Assembly: GCA_016293975.1 (NCBI GenBank) | Contig: JAEDCW010000027.1 | Coordinates: forward strand, 1 to 24,203 | DNA: 24,203 nucleotides | From: Clostridia bacterium | Lineage (GTDB): Bacteria > Bacillota > Clostridia > Christensenellales > CAG-138 | Reading direction: 5' to 3' | Shown here: piece after piece, positions 7,352 to 16,788 of the stretch | How positions within the stretch are numbered: the first letter of the stretch is position 1 | Layout: the number at the start of each line of letters is the position of its first letter | The notes under the pieces: model-generated | What the model was told of the DNA's origin: nothing | Database searches by the model: none | What the model saw: only the letters and a program-made list of their open reading frames with translations | Program-made: the position numbers and the translations under genes

Positions 7352-8227
7352 TTATACCTCGTTTTTTCCCAGTGAAACTCGTATCAATTTGTGTCCGATA
7401 CATCTTTTTTCCACCGGCGGTGGTGTCATGTAGTCATCTCCATAGGAGAATCTCAAATACTCGTCATAGTGCTTAGGTACAGGAAATTCGTATCCACAAA
7501 AGCTCATGGGCACAGTTCCCTCAAGCAACCATTCTGCAGGGAAAGCACCGTTGCGCAGATGCATGCCTGTACCGTCGTACAGGTTTTCCGCGTACCCTCT
7601 CCTATCGTATTTTTCTATAACACACGTCCTTAGTTTTTCCAATATACGAATACTCGTAATCCTTACAAGCAGTGTCAGTAACGAGCACAGCAGTTTATAC
7701 TTTCCGTAAAACTGCATTGGCGTCTTTTCCCACTTGTGGAATACCATAGAGCGAGTAAGCAACGTCATGAAAACATGTCGTTTTTGCTGTTTTTGCGTGT
7801 TACCCGTGTGGTTGTGAACGAATATATCGATAAATAAGCCTTGATGCATTCCCTCCTGCGTCGACGAGAACTCAGTAATGTATTCTGTGCCGTCTTTGCG
7901 TAGCTTGCAGAAAACATCGTGATACTTAGGGTCTGTCTCCGTACATTGGAGGAAGAAGCCCTCGGGCGGCTCTTTCTTAGCAACATCCATAAAGCGCCTG
8001 TACTCGTCGGGCAACATGAAAATGTCTACATCATCATCCCACGGTATAAATCCCCCGTGACGCACGGCGCCAAGCAGAGTACCTCCGCCGAGAAAATATT
8101 GAATGTCGTGCTTCTTGCAAAACTTATCGACCGCAGTCAAGCAGTTAAACAGTTCTTTCTGTATGTCTACAAGTCTCGTTCCGCACACATCGATGTTTCC
8201 GTATTCTATTCCCTCAAAGCTTGCCAT
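7352..8227 (-). CDS. LicD-family phosphotransferase
   Basis: A single-domain LicD protein of 291 residues. The nucleotidyltransferase-like signature GGGTLLGAVRHGGFIPW (48-63) runs directly into DDDVD (64-68), the metal-binding acidic cluster. It continues with CKLRKDGTEYI and IDIFVHNHTG as in other LicD members. No signal peptide or membrane span is evident, so it should act on the cytoplasmic side. The expected reaction is transfer of phosphocholine or a polyol phosphate from a CDP donor to a sugar. The start ATG (8227) overlaps the 3' end of the TagB-like gene by 14 bases and has only a weak CAGGT site, which points to translational coupling. The IspD-like gene in the same operon is the likely donor source. 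Confidence 0.88.
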   Translation of the reverse strand: MASFEGIEYGNIDVCGTRLVDIQKELFNCLTAVDKFCKKHDIQYFLGGGTLLGAVRHGGFIPWDDDVDIFMLPDEYRRFMDVAKKEPPEGFFLQCTETDPKYHDVFCKLRKDGTEYITEFSSTQEGMHQGLFIDIFVHNHTGNTQKQQKRHVFMTLLTRSMVFHKWEKTPMQFYGKYKLLCSLLTLLVRITSIRILEKLRTCVIEKYDRRGYAENLYDGTGMHLRNGAFPAEWLLEGTVPMSFCGYEFPVPKHYDEYLRFSYGDDYMTPPPVEKRCIGHKLIRVSLGKNEV

Positions 8228-9425
8228 CGTCTGTACCTGTTATCAGCTTGAAAACTCTTTCAGTCGCTACACCATCACACGCGCTCATATAATAGTGCCT
8301 GAGCTCACTCAATTCTTGGTGATTCCGGTCTTTCTCTTTAATGCTATCCAAAATAGCATCTGCAAGCTCGTCACCATTCTCAACAACTTTCGCAGGGAAT
8401 GAGCGATAATCCACATATAAACCACGCTCGAGTTCGTATTGCCACAAATCGGGGGCAAAAAGTACAAACGGGCGCTCATACAGCAGATAGTCAAACAACA
8501 CCGAAGAATAATCCGTTATAAGCAAATCCGTGACAGGCAGCAAGCGTTCAGTCGGGATATTCGTTGTTGATATATGTCTGTGCTTGTCCGTATGGGGATG
8601 AACTTTCATCACGACAAAATAATCGTCGCCCAACTTTTCGCTCAGTGAGAGTACCGCGTCCTCACCCACAAGCTCGGCACTTGCCGCAGTCCCCCTAAAC
8701 GTCGGTGCCCAAAGTATGATCGTCCTACCCTTAGCTTGGGGATATCTCTCAAAAAACTCTCTCTCACAAGTTGAGTTATAGACATCGTCGTAATACACAT
8801 CAGTTCTCGAGAGCCCTGTCGCAAAGAACTTGTTCTCGTTCATGCGCATAGCATGCGCAAGCACCTCTCTACAACACGGCGCGCTTATGGTTACGTTATC
8901 ATAGTTCGCAAATGGATTACCTGTGTACGAAGGGTCTATATCTTGAGTTGAGTCATACGCAAACTTTTTCATAAGTCCACCTGAGTGCCAAAGCTGCGTC
9001 AATGTAGTGCCTTTCCTCTTTTTGCACGATGCAGCTGGAAGATAGTAGTCACATATAACGACATGATGCGCGATTGCATAATCCTTCATGAATCTGATTG
9101 CAGCCTTGAGCTTATTTAGCATACTCATCTGCGAATAGTCGCTTATATGCTCTTTTACTTCGTAACCCTGTTTCTTAAACTCTTGATGCAAAAGTCGCAT
9201 ACTGAACGGCATATCACTCCCATGAGAATGTGCAAAAACCACAAGTCGTTCATTTATAGGCTTGTGGCAGTATGTGTTATATACAATAGGCAGTACTGTA
9301 GACTGCACAAATGACTTCATCGCCTGTTTAACAGCGTAGGCAAAACCCAAGAAGCACCACCTCTCGACTTGATACGCCCACCAACAAACCTGCACATGAC
9401 GCGAGTACAATGCACAGATATCCAT
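8214..9425 (-). CDS. TagB/TagF-like CDP-polyol phosphotransferase
   Basis: A 403-residue member of the CDP-glycerol glycerophosphotransferase family (teichoic-acid TagB, TagF, TarL), which adds glycerol- or ribitol-phosphate units from a CDP donor at the membrane surface. Family stretches are LWHSGG, GLSRTDVYY, ILWAPTFRGT, KVHPHT and VTDLLITDYSSVLFDYLL, followed by RPFVLFAPD. It is the first gene of the six-gene cluster and shares its last 14 bases with the next gene. ATG 9425 has GGAG four bases upstream, but the predicted promoter would start RNA at about 9431-9435, leaving almost no leader. Alternative starts are TTG 9350, preceded by AGGTGG, or Met36 at 9320, where similarity to family N-termini (LPIVYN) begins. 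The donor could be CDP-glycerol or the cluster's own CDP-polyol. Confidence 0.85.
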   Translation of the reverse strand: MDICALYSRHVQVCWWAYQVERWCFLGFAYAVKQAMKSFVQSTVLPIVYNTYCHKPINERLVVFAHSHGSDMPFSMRLLHQEFKKQGYEVKEHISDYSQMSMLNKLKAAIRFMKDYAIAHHVVICDYYLPAASCKKRKGTTLTQLWHSGGLMKKFAYDSTQDIDPSYTGNPFANYDNVTISAPCCREVLAHAMRMNENKFFATGLSRTDVYYDDVYNSTCEREFFERYPQAKGRTIILWAPTFRGTAASAELVGEDAVLSLSEKLGDDYFVVMKVHPHTDKHRHISTTNIPTERLLPVTDLLITDYSSVLFDYLLYERPFVLFAPDLWQYELERGLYVDYRSFPAKVVENGDELADAILDSIKEKDRNHQELSELRHYYMSACDGVATERVFKLITGTDDGKL

Positions 9426-9437
9426 GGAACTCCGTCA

Positions 9438-9466
9438 ATTTTATATGTATAGGGCTCATATGTCAA
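9438..9466 (-). promoter_or_regulatory. Sigma-A promoter of the polyol-phosphate cluster
   Basis: A perfect TTGACA (9461-9466) is separated by exactly 17 bases from TAAAAT (9438-9443, five of six to TATAAT). It is the best promoter in the window and sits directly before the TagB-like gene, with a terminator for the preceding gene upstream, so it probably drives all six genes down to 2391. Its closeness to the ATG at 9425 is odd. Confidence 0.7.
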
Positions 9467-9539
9467 GCAAATTGCGTTAACATAAGCTATCTCTTAACAT
9501 TCCCGTCTATATATCGCGTGTATTTCATACAGGAATCAA

Positions 9540-9599
9540 AGCACGGCAAGAATCCCTGTGTTTAACTACTTATATCATATGCGAAGTTAAAATCGTGCT
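9540..9599. repeat. Nested inverted repeat upstream of the cluster promoter
   Basis: An outer pair AGCACG (9540-9545) and CGTGCT (9594-9599) encloses an inner pair TTTAACT (9561-9567) and AGTTAAA (9585-9591). It lies about 75 bases upstream of the TTGACA of the TagB-like gene promoter, so a regulator site is possible. Arms this short can arise by chance. Confidence 0.3.
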
Positions 9600-9699
9600 C
9601 GCACTTCTTGTCATTTCTTAGTGTCAACCATATCGCACATTGCTCTTAGACCTAAACTAAAAATGCCTCCGAAATTTGCATTTTGACTCGAATCATAAA

Positions 9700-9729
9700 G
9701 CCGCCAAGAGGTTTAAACTCCAAGGCGGC
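9700..9729 (-). terminator. Rho-independent terminator of the GerMN lipoprotein gene
   Basis: GCCGCC and GGCGGC arms (9724-9729 and 9700-9705) form a six-pair GC stem with an inner partly paired region around the palindrome GTTTAAAC. The minus-strand RNA continues with only UUUAU, so it is a moderate terminator. It lies about 50 bases after the lipoprotein stop. Confidence 0.6.
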
Positions 9730-9781
9730 ATTCTTAATTGCATATTACTTGATTCAAAACGAATTCATCTTGCCTCTCCAA

Positions 9782-11110
9782 TTACAGATAGAAGAAGCTC
9801 AGGGGTGCATCGTATATATTCCGCTGACTTACGCAATACTCGCCATCTGAAAGAATTGTTATGTTTTCAAGCGAGTAATACGTCACAAATGTGTTGACTA
9901 AACTACCCATCAGCATCTGCTCATACTGCTCATCGGCGGCAAGCAGTGCATCCGCAAAGCTCTTCGATAGGTTTAGTACTCTATCCTCTGCATCGAAGCT
10001 CAACACATTGACATCTGCCGGTATTGCGCTGTACGCAATAAGTGCGTTTATAAGGCTCTCAGGTGTACCGTTGACATTTACTTTGGTATTGAGGAAATAC
10101 TCATAATTCGAGTCCGGATAAAATATCTCCGCTTCTGTGTCCAGTCCATCATAGAGATACATTGACTGCGGTATGGAATAATCCTGCGTGCCGGCTTGGA
10201 TTATTTGCTGTTCACAGGTTATCATAATCGTGCTCCAGTCGTAATACGCGAGGAATGTGTTTACAACCGAGCCCATTAGCATTATCTCGCCTGCAGAATC
10301 CTCATTTGCCAATCCTTCTAGAAACTCACTTGACAGGTCGAGCTTATGTTCAGCCTCGTCAAATGACCTTACTCTCGTTCCGCTCGGTATCGTGTTGAGA
10401 CTTACAAGCGCGTCAATAATTCCCTGCGGCGTGCCGTCAAAGTAAACGGTCGTAGTAAGGAAGTGTAAGCCGTTTTGATCCGGATAGTATAATGTAAGCT
10501 CATATTCGGGAACCGTCGTCTCCGTAGGACTAAGAGAAATCCGCGTATAGGGTTCGCCCTGCACGTGTCCGTCAATGCTCACTTCGAGAGCTGCTCCCTC
10601 GACTGTGACATACAACGTGTTTATTCCATAAACATTGAGGAATGTATTTACAATAGTACCAAGTGCTACAACTCTGTCCTCGTCATCAAGCGAATTGAGT
10701 GTAGTGGCAAAGTCCCTCGTCAAGTCCAAAGCGCTCGTCAAATCATCAGGGTAATAGTTCTTTACTTCCGCAGCATCTACTTCGCGTCCGTTATATGTAA
10801 TGAGGAAAGAAAGCACCTCGGGGTTCTCGCCTATATAGTAATGCTCACGTATAGCATCGAGAATACCCTGCGCCGTACCGTCATATGTCGCCTGTGCTTC
10901 TTCAAACAAAAGCGAGTTCAAGTTGGGGATAAGTATAGTCAGAGGATATACGTTCGGGCTCGGTGTAATAACCGCATCGGTCGGTGTTGGTTCGTTAGTG
11001 TCGGTATGTATGGGGCCAGGCGTTTGCTTAGAGTTATTTTTCATACAACCCGACACCATAAGCGCGATGCATACGCAGAATATAAGCAACGATTTATACC
11101 AAGTTCTCAT
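9782..11110 (-). CDS. Lipoprotein with three GerMN domains (sporulation/germination)
   Basis: A 442-residue exported lipoprotein. A hydrophobic signal segment (residues 6-20) ends in the lipobox VSGC with acylated Cys22. A Pro/Thr-rich linker follows (about 31-52), then three GerMN-type domains at roughly 56-185, 204-318 and 325-432. Each shows the same core: a YDGTAQGILDA, FDGTPQGIIDA or VNGTPESLINA helix, an LDLTRDF, LDLSSEF or LNLSKSF strand, and a G-x-(I/V/L)-VNTF motif. B. subtilis GerM, with two such domains, acts in spore coat/cortex assembly and germination; a similar envelope role is inferred here. Three domains are unusual. The start has a strong GAGGAGG site seven bases upstream. 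It stands alone, between a decayed gap and its own terminator, and is not obviously part of the downstream polyol cluster. Confidence 0.87.
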   Translation of the reverse strand: MRTWYKSLLIFCVCIALMVSGCMKNNSKQTPGPIHTDTNEPTPTDAVITPSPNVYPLTILIPNLNSLLFEEAQATYDGTAQGILDAIREHYYIGENPEVLSFLITYNGREVDAAEVKNYYPDDLTSALDLTRDFATTLNSLDDEDRVVALGTIVNTFLNVYGINTLYVTVEGAALEVSIDGHVQGEPYTRISLSPTETTVPEYELTLYYPDQNGLHFLTTTVYFDGTPQGIIDALVSLNTIPSGTRVRSFDEAEHKLDLSSEFLEGLANEDSAGEIMLMGSVVNTFLAYYDWSTIMITCEQQIIQAGTQDYSIPQSMYLYDGLDTEAEIFYPDSNYEYFLNTKVNVNGTPESLINALIAYSAIPADVNVLSFDAEDRVLNLSKSFADALLAADEQYEQMLMGSLVNTFVTYYSLENITILSDGEYCVSQRNIYDAPLSFFYL

Positions 11111-11300
11111 GCCGTAACCTCCTCTATCAGTTTGAAGAATTATATCATATTACTGATTATTTGCAATATGAATGAAATAATGCCCGGAAAGATAGACAAT
11201 ATTATGAATTAAAATAGTTACCGAGGGACAATTTGCCTCATGTCGCAGAATTCATATTGTTAAGAATACTTGTTATTGCTAGTCAGTCCTTAAATACAGC

Positions 11301-11332
11301 AAAACAGCTTCCCGTTTTCGAAAAGCTGTTTT
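11301..11332. terminator. Bidirectional hairpin terminator
   Basis: AAAACAGCTT (11301-11310) pairs with AAGCTGTTTT (11323-11332) around a 12-base loop. The U-run is part of the stem and it can work on either strand. On the minus strand it follows directly the double stop of the remnant open segment at 11334-11423; no intact gene feeds it from either side. Confidence 0.55.
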
Positions 11333-11333
11333 A

Positions 11334-11423
11334 TTATTGTAAGTTAATACTCCAACTAAGGGTGTAGCTTGTCTGCCAGAACACACCGTCAGAGCCTGCT
11401 TCAGTACAAACTCTGATATTCTC
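11334..11423 (-). pseudogene. Possible 3' remnant of a lost gene
   Basis: A 29-codon open segment reads ENIRVCTEAG then SDGVFWQTSYTLSWSINLQ and ends in TAA TAA just before a hairpin terminator. The composition looks protein-like, but there is no start codon, a TGA lies directly upstream, and the frames further upstream are broken. Family unknown. It could also be chance. Confidence 0.2.
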
Positions 11424-11699
11424 TCAAAAGTAGTATGGTATATGGGTTTCTAAATTCTGCCTTTATCTATTTCTCACTTGCGTTTCCACCGATGTGCACG
11501 CCGTCGATTACTTATATCTGCAATGACTCTTGTGTGTTCAAAAATGCGTAATACCGTCAAAATACAGTGGAAATACCAAACTTATGTAATGAAATACTGC
11601 ACTTTTCACCGGTGTAGCACGACGCCAAACATAAGCAAAATTAACACCGTAATGAGAAAATTATAAAGCAAGAATTTAAGCACATAGGAGTACTTGTGA

Positions 11700-11740
11700 A
11701 TAAAAAAAGAGTAGCCCCCACCGGTTAAGATGGGAGCTAC
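11700..11740 (-). terminator. Rho-independent terminator of ppdK
   Basis: On the minus strand GTAGCTCCCA (11731-11740) and TGGGGGCTAC (11711-11720) form a ten-pair stem with one G-U pair and a ten-base loop, followed by TCTTTTTTT. It is a strong terminator 78 bases after the ppdK stop. Confidence 0.9.
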
Positions 11741-11817
11741 TGCGGATATTAACTTTTGTCCCAAACGGCGTTTTTTGACGCTCAGTGGGAGTGCTCTAAA
11801 TCAGCTTGTTTGCCTAA

Positions 11818-14442
<2,625 letters not shown>

Positions 14443-14478
14443 AGTTACCTCCGTGGTTCTTTTAATAAACAACAAATT

Positions 14479-14507
14479 ATTATAAGGCTAAAAACCTTCC
14501 AACACAA
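14479..14507 (-). promoter_or_regulatory. ppdK promoter
   Basis: TATAAT (14479-14484) lies exactly 17 bases from TTGTGT (14502-14507, TTG core conserved). The predicted RNA would have a leader of about 30 bases before the GGAGGT site. A TTATGCACA sequence (plus-strand reading, 14513-14521) lies five bases upstream of the -35 and recurs at icd. Confidence 0.65.
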
Positions 14508-14549
14508 TGTTATTATGCACAAATTAGCCAGTTTTCTGTAAAATAAAGT

Positions 14550-15290
14550 TTACTTTTCATGTTGAATTATATCGAATACTCTCGAAATATTGTCAAATGT
14601 ACACATACTATACGCTCTGAGCAGATTAAGTAATTCTTTTCTGACCGTCTCAGGCAGTTTCACCTTTCTGATGTCCTTATCTGCGAGTTGACTCATTCTG
14701 CGCATGGCCTCCAAAGCCAATGCCGATACAGTGATGCTTTCCGACGAGCAGGAATCACATACTGACCCGCCCAAATCAGGTGCAAACCTGACAGTCTTCT
14801 GTGCAGTCACGCGAGTTCTGCACTTTACGCAGTAACTTAGCACAGGCATATAGCCGCTTATACGCAATGCCCTGACCGCAAAGCATATCGCCATATCCAA
14901 AGGGTCTATATCAGTATAACTGAGAAAGCTGAGGGTGTGGTACAAAAGTGTAAACATCTCCTCGCTCTGTTCATCGTCACCGATCAGAAAATCGCAGAGT
15001 GTTGTCACGAAGGACGCACATGTGAATCTGTCTATATCCTCCCTTATAGGATAGAACGCTTCGCATAAGTCCGCGGTGTTAATTGTGTATCTACCCCTGT
15101 TTTCAAATGCTACTATCTCGGAATATGCAAACAACTGACACGAGCCCGAAATAGGATTGTTTTGTCTCCTGCAGCCCCTCGCGGAAATCGCAATCTTACC
15201 CTTTTCACGCGAAAACAACGTGAGTATTCTATCGACCTCACGGTAGTCGGCGTATCGCAGGATGATTCCGGTTAACTTGCACAGCGGCAT
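14550..15290 (-). CDS. recO: DNA repair protein RecO
   Basis: RecO works with RecF and RecR to load RecA onto SSB-coated single-stranded DNA. The 246-residue protein has the N-terminal OB-fold (ILRYADYREVDRILTLFSRE, then GKIAISARG at about 31-39), a helical middle, and a four-cysteine zinc site: Cys154 and Cys157 (YCVKC), Cys178 and Cys181 (CDSC). Length is normal. Start ATG 15290 has only a weak GGTGAAGT upstream. It is separated from era by 191 bases that hold a gene on the opposite strand, so it cannot be simply coupled to era; a weak TTGAAA / GAAAAT pair with 17-base spacing just upstream could be its promoter. No clear terminator before the ppdK promoter. Confidence 0.95.
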   Translation of the reverse strand: MPLCKLTGIILRYADYREVDRILTLFSREKGKIAISARGCRRQNNPISGSCQLFAYSEIVAFENRGRYTINTADLCEAFYPIREDIDRFTCASFVTTLCDFLIGDDEQSEEMFTLLYHTLSFLSYTDIDPLDMAICFAVRALRISGYMPVLSYCVKCRTRVTAQKTVRFAPDLGGSVCDSCSSESITVSALALEAMRRMSQLADKDIRKVKLPETVRKELLNLLRAYSMCTFDNISRVFDIIQHEK

Positions 15291-15365
15291 ACTTCACCAG
15301 TATTTTCTTGGTATTTCCTCTGTTTTTCAACAGAAAATGTTACTACAAAGCTTTTAGGAGGAACT

Positions 15366-15491
15366 ATGACAGTCATCAACGATTCCGACTCCAAATGGGA
15401 GGCTTTTCTCAAAACCGGCAGTATAGAGTCATATCTTGAATATCGCTCGGCCAAGCAAAGAGAGACACAGCACAAAAGCGATCACTCGTAG
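15366..15491 (+). CDS. yqzL: YqzL-like small protein, on the opposite strand to its neighbours
   Basis: This 41-codon gene is the only convincing plus-strand gene in the window. It has an ideal ribosome site, AGGAGG four bases before ATG (15356-15361). The protein contains WEAFLKTGSIESYLEYR, matching the pattern of YqzL, a small protein of unknown function found between era and recO in Bacillus and relatives (W-x-x-F-x-x-TGS-x-x-x-YL). The C-terminal end is hydrophilic and basic. In B. subtilis yqzL is, to my knowledge, co-directional with era and recO; here it is inverted and its last ten bases overlap the end of era tail to tail. I see no strong promoter upstream. Position, ribosome site and motif together make a real gene likely. 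Confidence 0.82.
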   Translation: MTVINDSDSKWEAFLKTGSIESYLEYRSAKQRETQHKSDHS

Positions 15492-16369
15492 CCGAGCTCG
15501 TGCATAACGCTTATGTTATTGCGCCAATCCGGCTTGACCTTGACCCAGAGTTTTAGATTTACTTTCGTTCCCAAAAGCCATTCGATCTCTCGGCGAGCAT
15601 CGGTACCTATCTGCTTAAGCATTGACCCCTGCTTGCCGATTATTATTCCTTTGTGCCCATCACGTTCACAGTAAATCGTGGCCCAAATATCATAAATCTG
15701 ATCGTCTCTAAGCTCCATCTTATCTATTCCCACACCTATTCCGTGGGGTATCTCCTGTCGTAAGAGCTTGAGCGCCTTTTCCCTTATGAGCTCGCCGCAT
15801 ATGACCCTTTCCGGCATATCCGTGACCATATCCTCGGGGTAGTACATAGGCCCTTCGGGCAGATATGATGCGATATGCTTTTCAAGCTTAGGTACTCTGT
15901 CGCCGTATTTTGCAGATACCTTGAGTATCTCGTCAAAGCAATCCATGCCCTTGAGAGCTTCGATAATCGTATCGACGGCATCAACGCTTGAAGCGTCTGT
16001 CTTGTTAATTACTGCGATTACGGGCGCCTTAACAGACTTTAGTTTTTTGATTATTGCAAGGTCCTTCTCACCTATGCCAATCGTGCTGTCGACTAAAAAT
16101 AGTACCGCCTCGACCTCATTCAAAGAATCGTATGCGACCTTGAGCATATAGTCTCCAAGCTTGTTCTTGGGCGTGGTTATACCGGGAGTATCGATGAAAA
16201 CAATTTGGTAGTCCTTTCTAGTGAGCACACCCATGATTCTGTTTCTTGTAGTTTGCGCGCGTTCAGAAACTATGGATATTTTCTGTCCCACCATCGTGTT
16301 TATAAGCGTGGACTTGCCCGCATTTGGCGATCCGACTACTGTTACAAATCCTGATTTAAAGCTACTCAT
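15482..16369 (-). CDS. era: GTPase Era
   Basis: Era is an essential GTPase that binds the 3' end of 16S rRNA and helps mature the small ribosomal subunit. The 295-residue protein shows G1 GSPNAGKST (13-21), the switch Thr41, G3 DTPG (60-63) and G4 NKTD (122-125). The C-terminal KH RNA-binding domain contains GIIIGKQGS (241-249) and ends in LWVKVKPDWR. Its ATG shares the ATGA overlap with the cdd stop, so translation is probably coupled. The stop overlaps by ten bases the end of the plus-strand yqzL gene. Order cdd-era is the classical Firmicute arrangement and fits functional links among ybeY, era and 16S rRNA processing. Confidence 0.98.
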   Translation of the reverse strand: MSSFKSGFVTVVGSPNAGKSTLINTMVGQKISIVSERAQTTRNRIMGVLTRKDYQIVFIDTPGITTPKNKLGDYMLKVAYDSLNEVEAVLFLVDSTIGIGEKDLAIIKKLKSVKAPVIAVINKTDASSVDAVDTIIEALKGMDCFDEILKVSAKYGDRVPKLEKHIASYLPEGPMYYPEDMVTDMPERVICGELIREKALKLLRQEIPHGIGVGIDKMELRDDQIYDIWATIYCERDGHKGIIIGKQGSMLKQIGTDARREIEWLLGTKVNLKLWVKVKPDWRNNISVMHELGYE

Positions 16370-16788
16370 TCGGTCTTCATATCCTCTGGTGAAAACGCAT
16401 TGGGAAGTAAATCTCCCAGTGTCAATGCCCTATACTCTCCGTTTCTGTTCGCACAGATTACGGGCATACCGGGGTTGCAAAACTCCGAAAGCGCCTGTCT
16501 GCATACGCCGCAGGGAACTGTATAGTTTGGGCTGTCGGATACTATCAATAGCGCTTCAAAGTTGCGTTCTCCGTCGTATACGGCCTTAAAGAGTGCAGTT
16601 CTCTCCGCACAGTTTGTTACCCCGTAAGACATGTTCTCGATGTTTGCGCCCAAATAATACGCCCCTGACGCACTTTTAAGGCATGCGCCTACCCTAAAAT
16701 GTGAGTACGGCACATAAGCCCTATGTCTCGCCTCATTCGCCATTCTCAGCATATTCTTTATCTCTATGTCATGTATCGTGCTATTCAT
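16366..16788 (-). CDS. cdd: Cytidine deaminase
   Basis: Deaminates cytidine and deoxycytidine to uridine and deoxyuridine in pyrimidine salvage. The 140-residue, tetramer-type enzyme has the zinc site Cys60 with catalytic Glu62 (NCAERTAL) and Cys93/Cys96 (PCGVCRQ), plus YVPYSHFRVGA near the N-terminus. The ATG overlaps the ybeY stop (ATGA) and its own stop overlaps the era start the same way, so the three genes are tightly coupled. In B. subtilis dgkA lies between ybeY and cdd; here it is absent. Confidence 0.97.
   Translation of the reverse strand: MNSTIHDIEIKNMLRMANEARHRAYVPYSHFRVGACLKSASGAYYLGANIENMSYGVTNCAERTALFKAVYDGERNFEALLIVSDSPNYTVPCGVCRQALSEFCNPGMPVICANRNGEYRALTLGDLLPNAFSPEDMKTE

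Larger units (their letters stand above)
9426..9781. other. Intergenic region between the GerMN lipoprotein and TagB-like genes
   Basis: This 356-base gap carries the cluster promoter next to 9425 and the GerMN terminator near 9700-9729. Between them no coding frame looks real. The one visible structure is a nested inverted repeat at 9540-9599. The rest is AT-rich sequence in which I see nothing specific. Confidence 0.6.
11111..11817. other. Long intergenic region with decayed coding remnants
   Basis: These 707 bases hold the ppdK terminator at the high end and a two-way hairpin at 11301-11332. Between them (11341-11690, minus strand) short protein-like stretches appear in different frames, broken by stops, for example an IDGVHIGGNASEK segment near 11480 and a 29-codon open segment ending at 11334. 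No complete gene is supported. The part below 11300 is AT-rich and shows nothing clear apart from the lipoprotein ribosome site. Confidence 0.5.

Noticed and set aside
7335..7403. ATG start at 7403 for the tandem LicD gene
   Set aside because: It would overlap the preceding gene by 52 bases without a ribosome site; TTG 7334 has GGAGGTGA at ideal distance.
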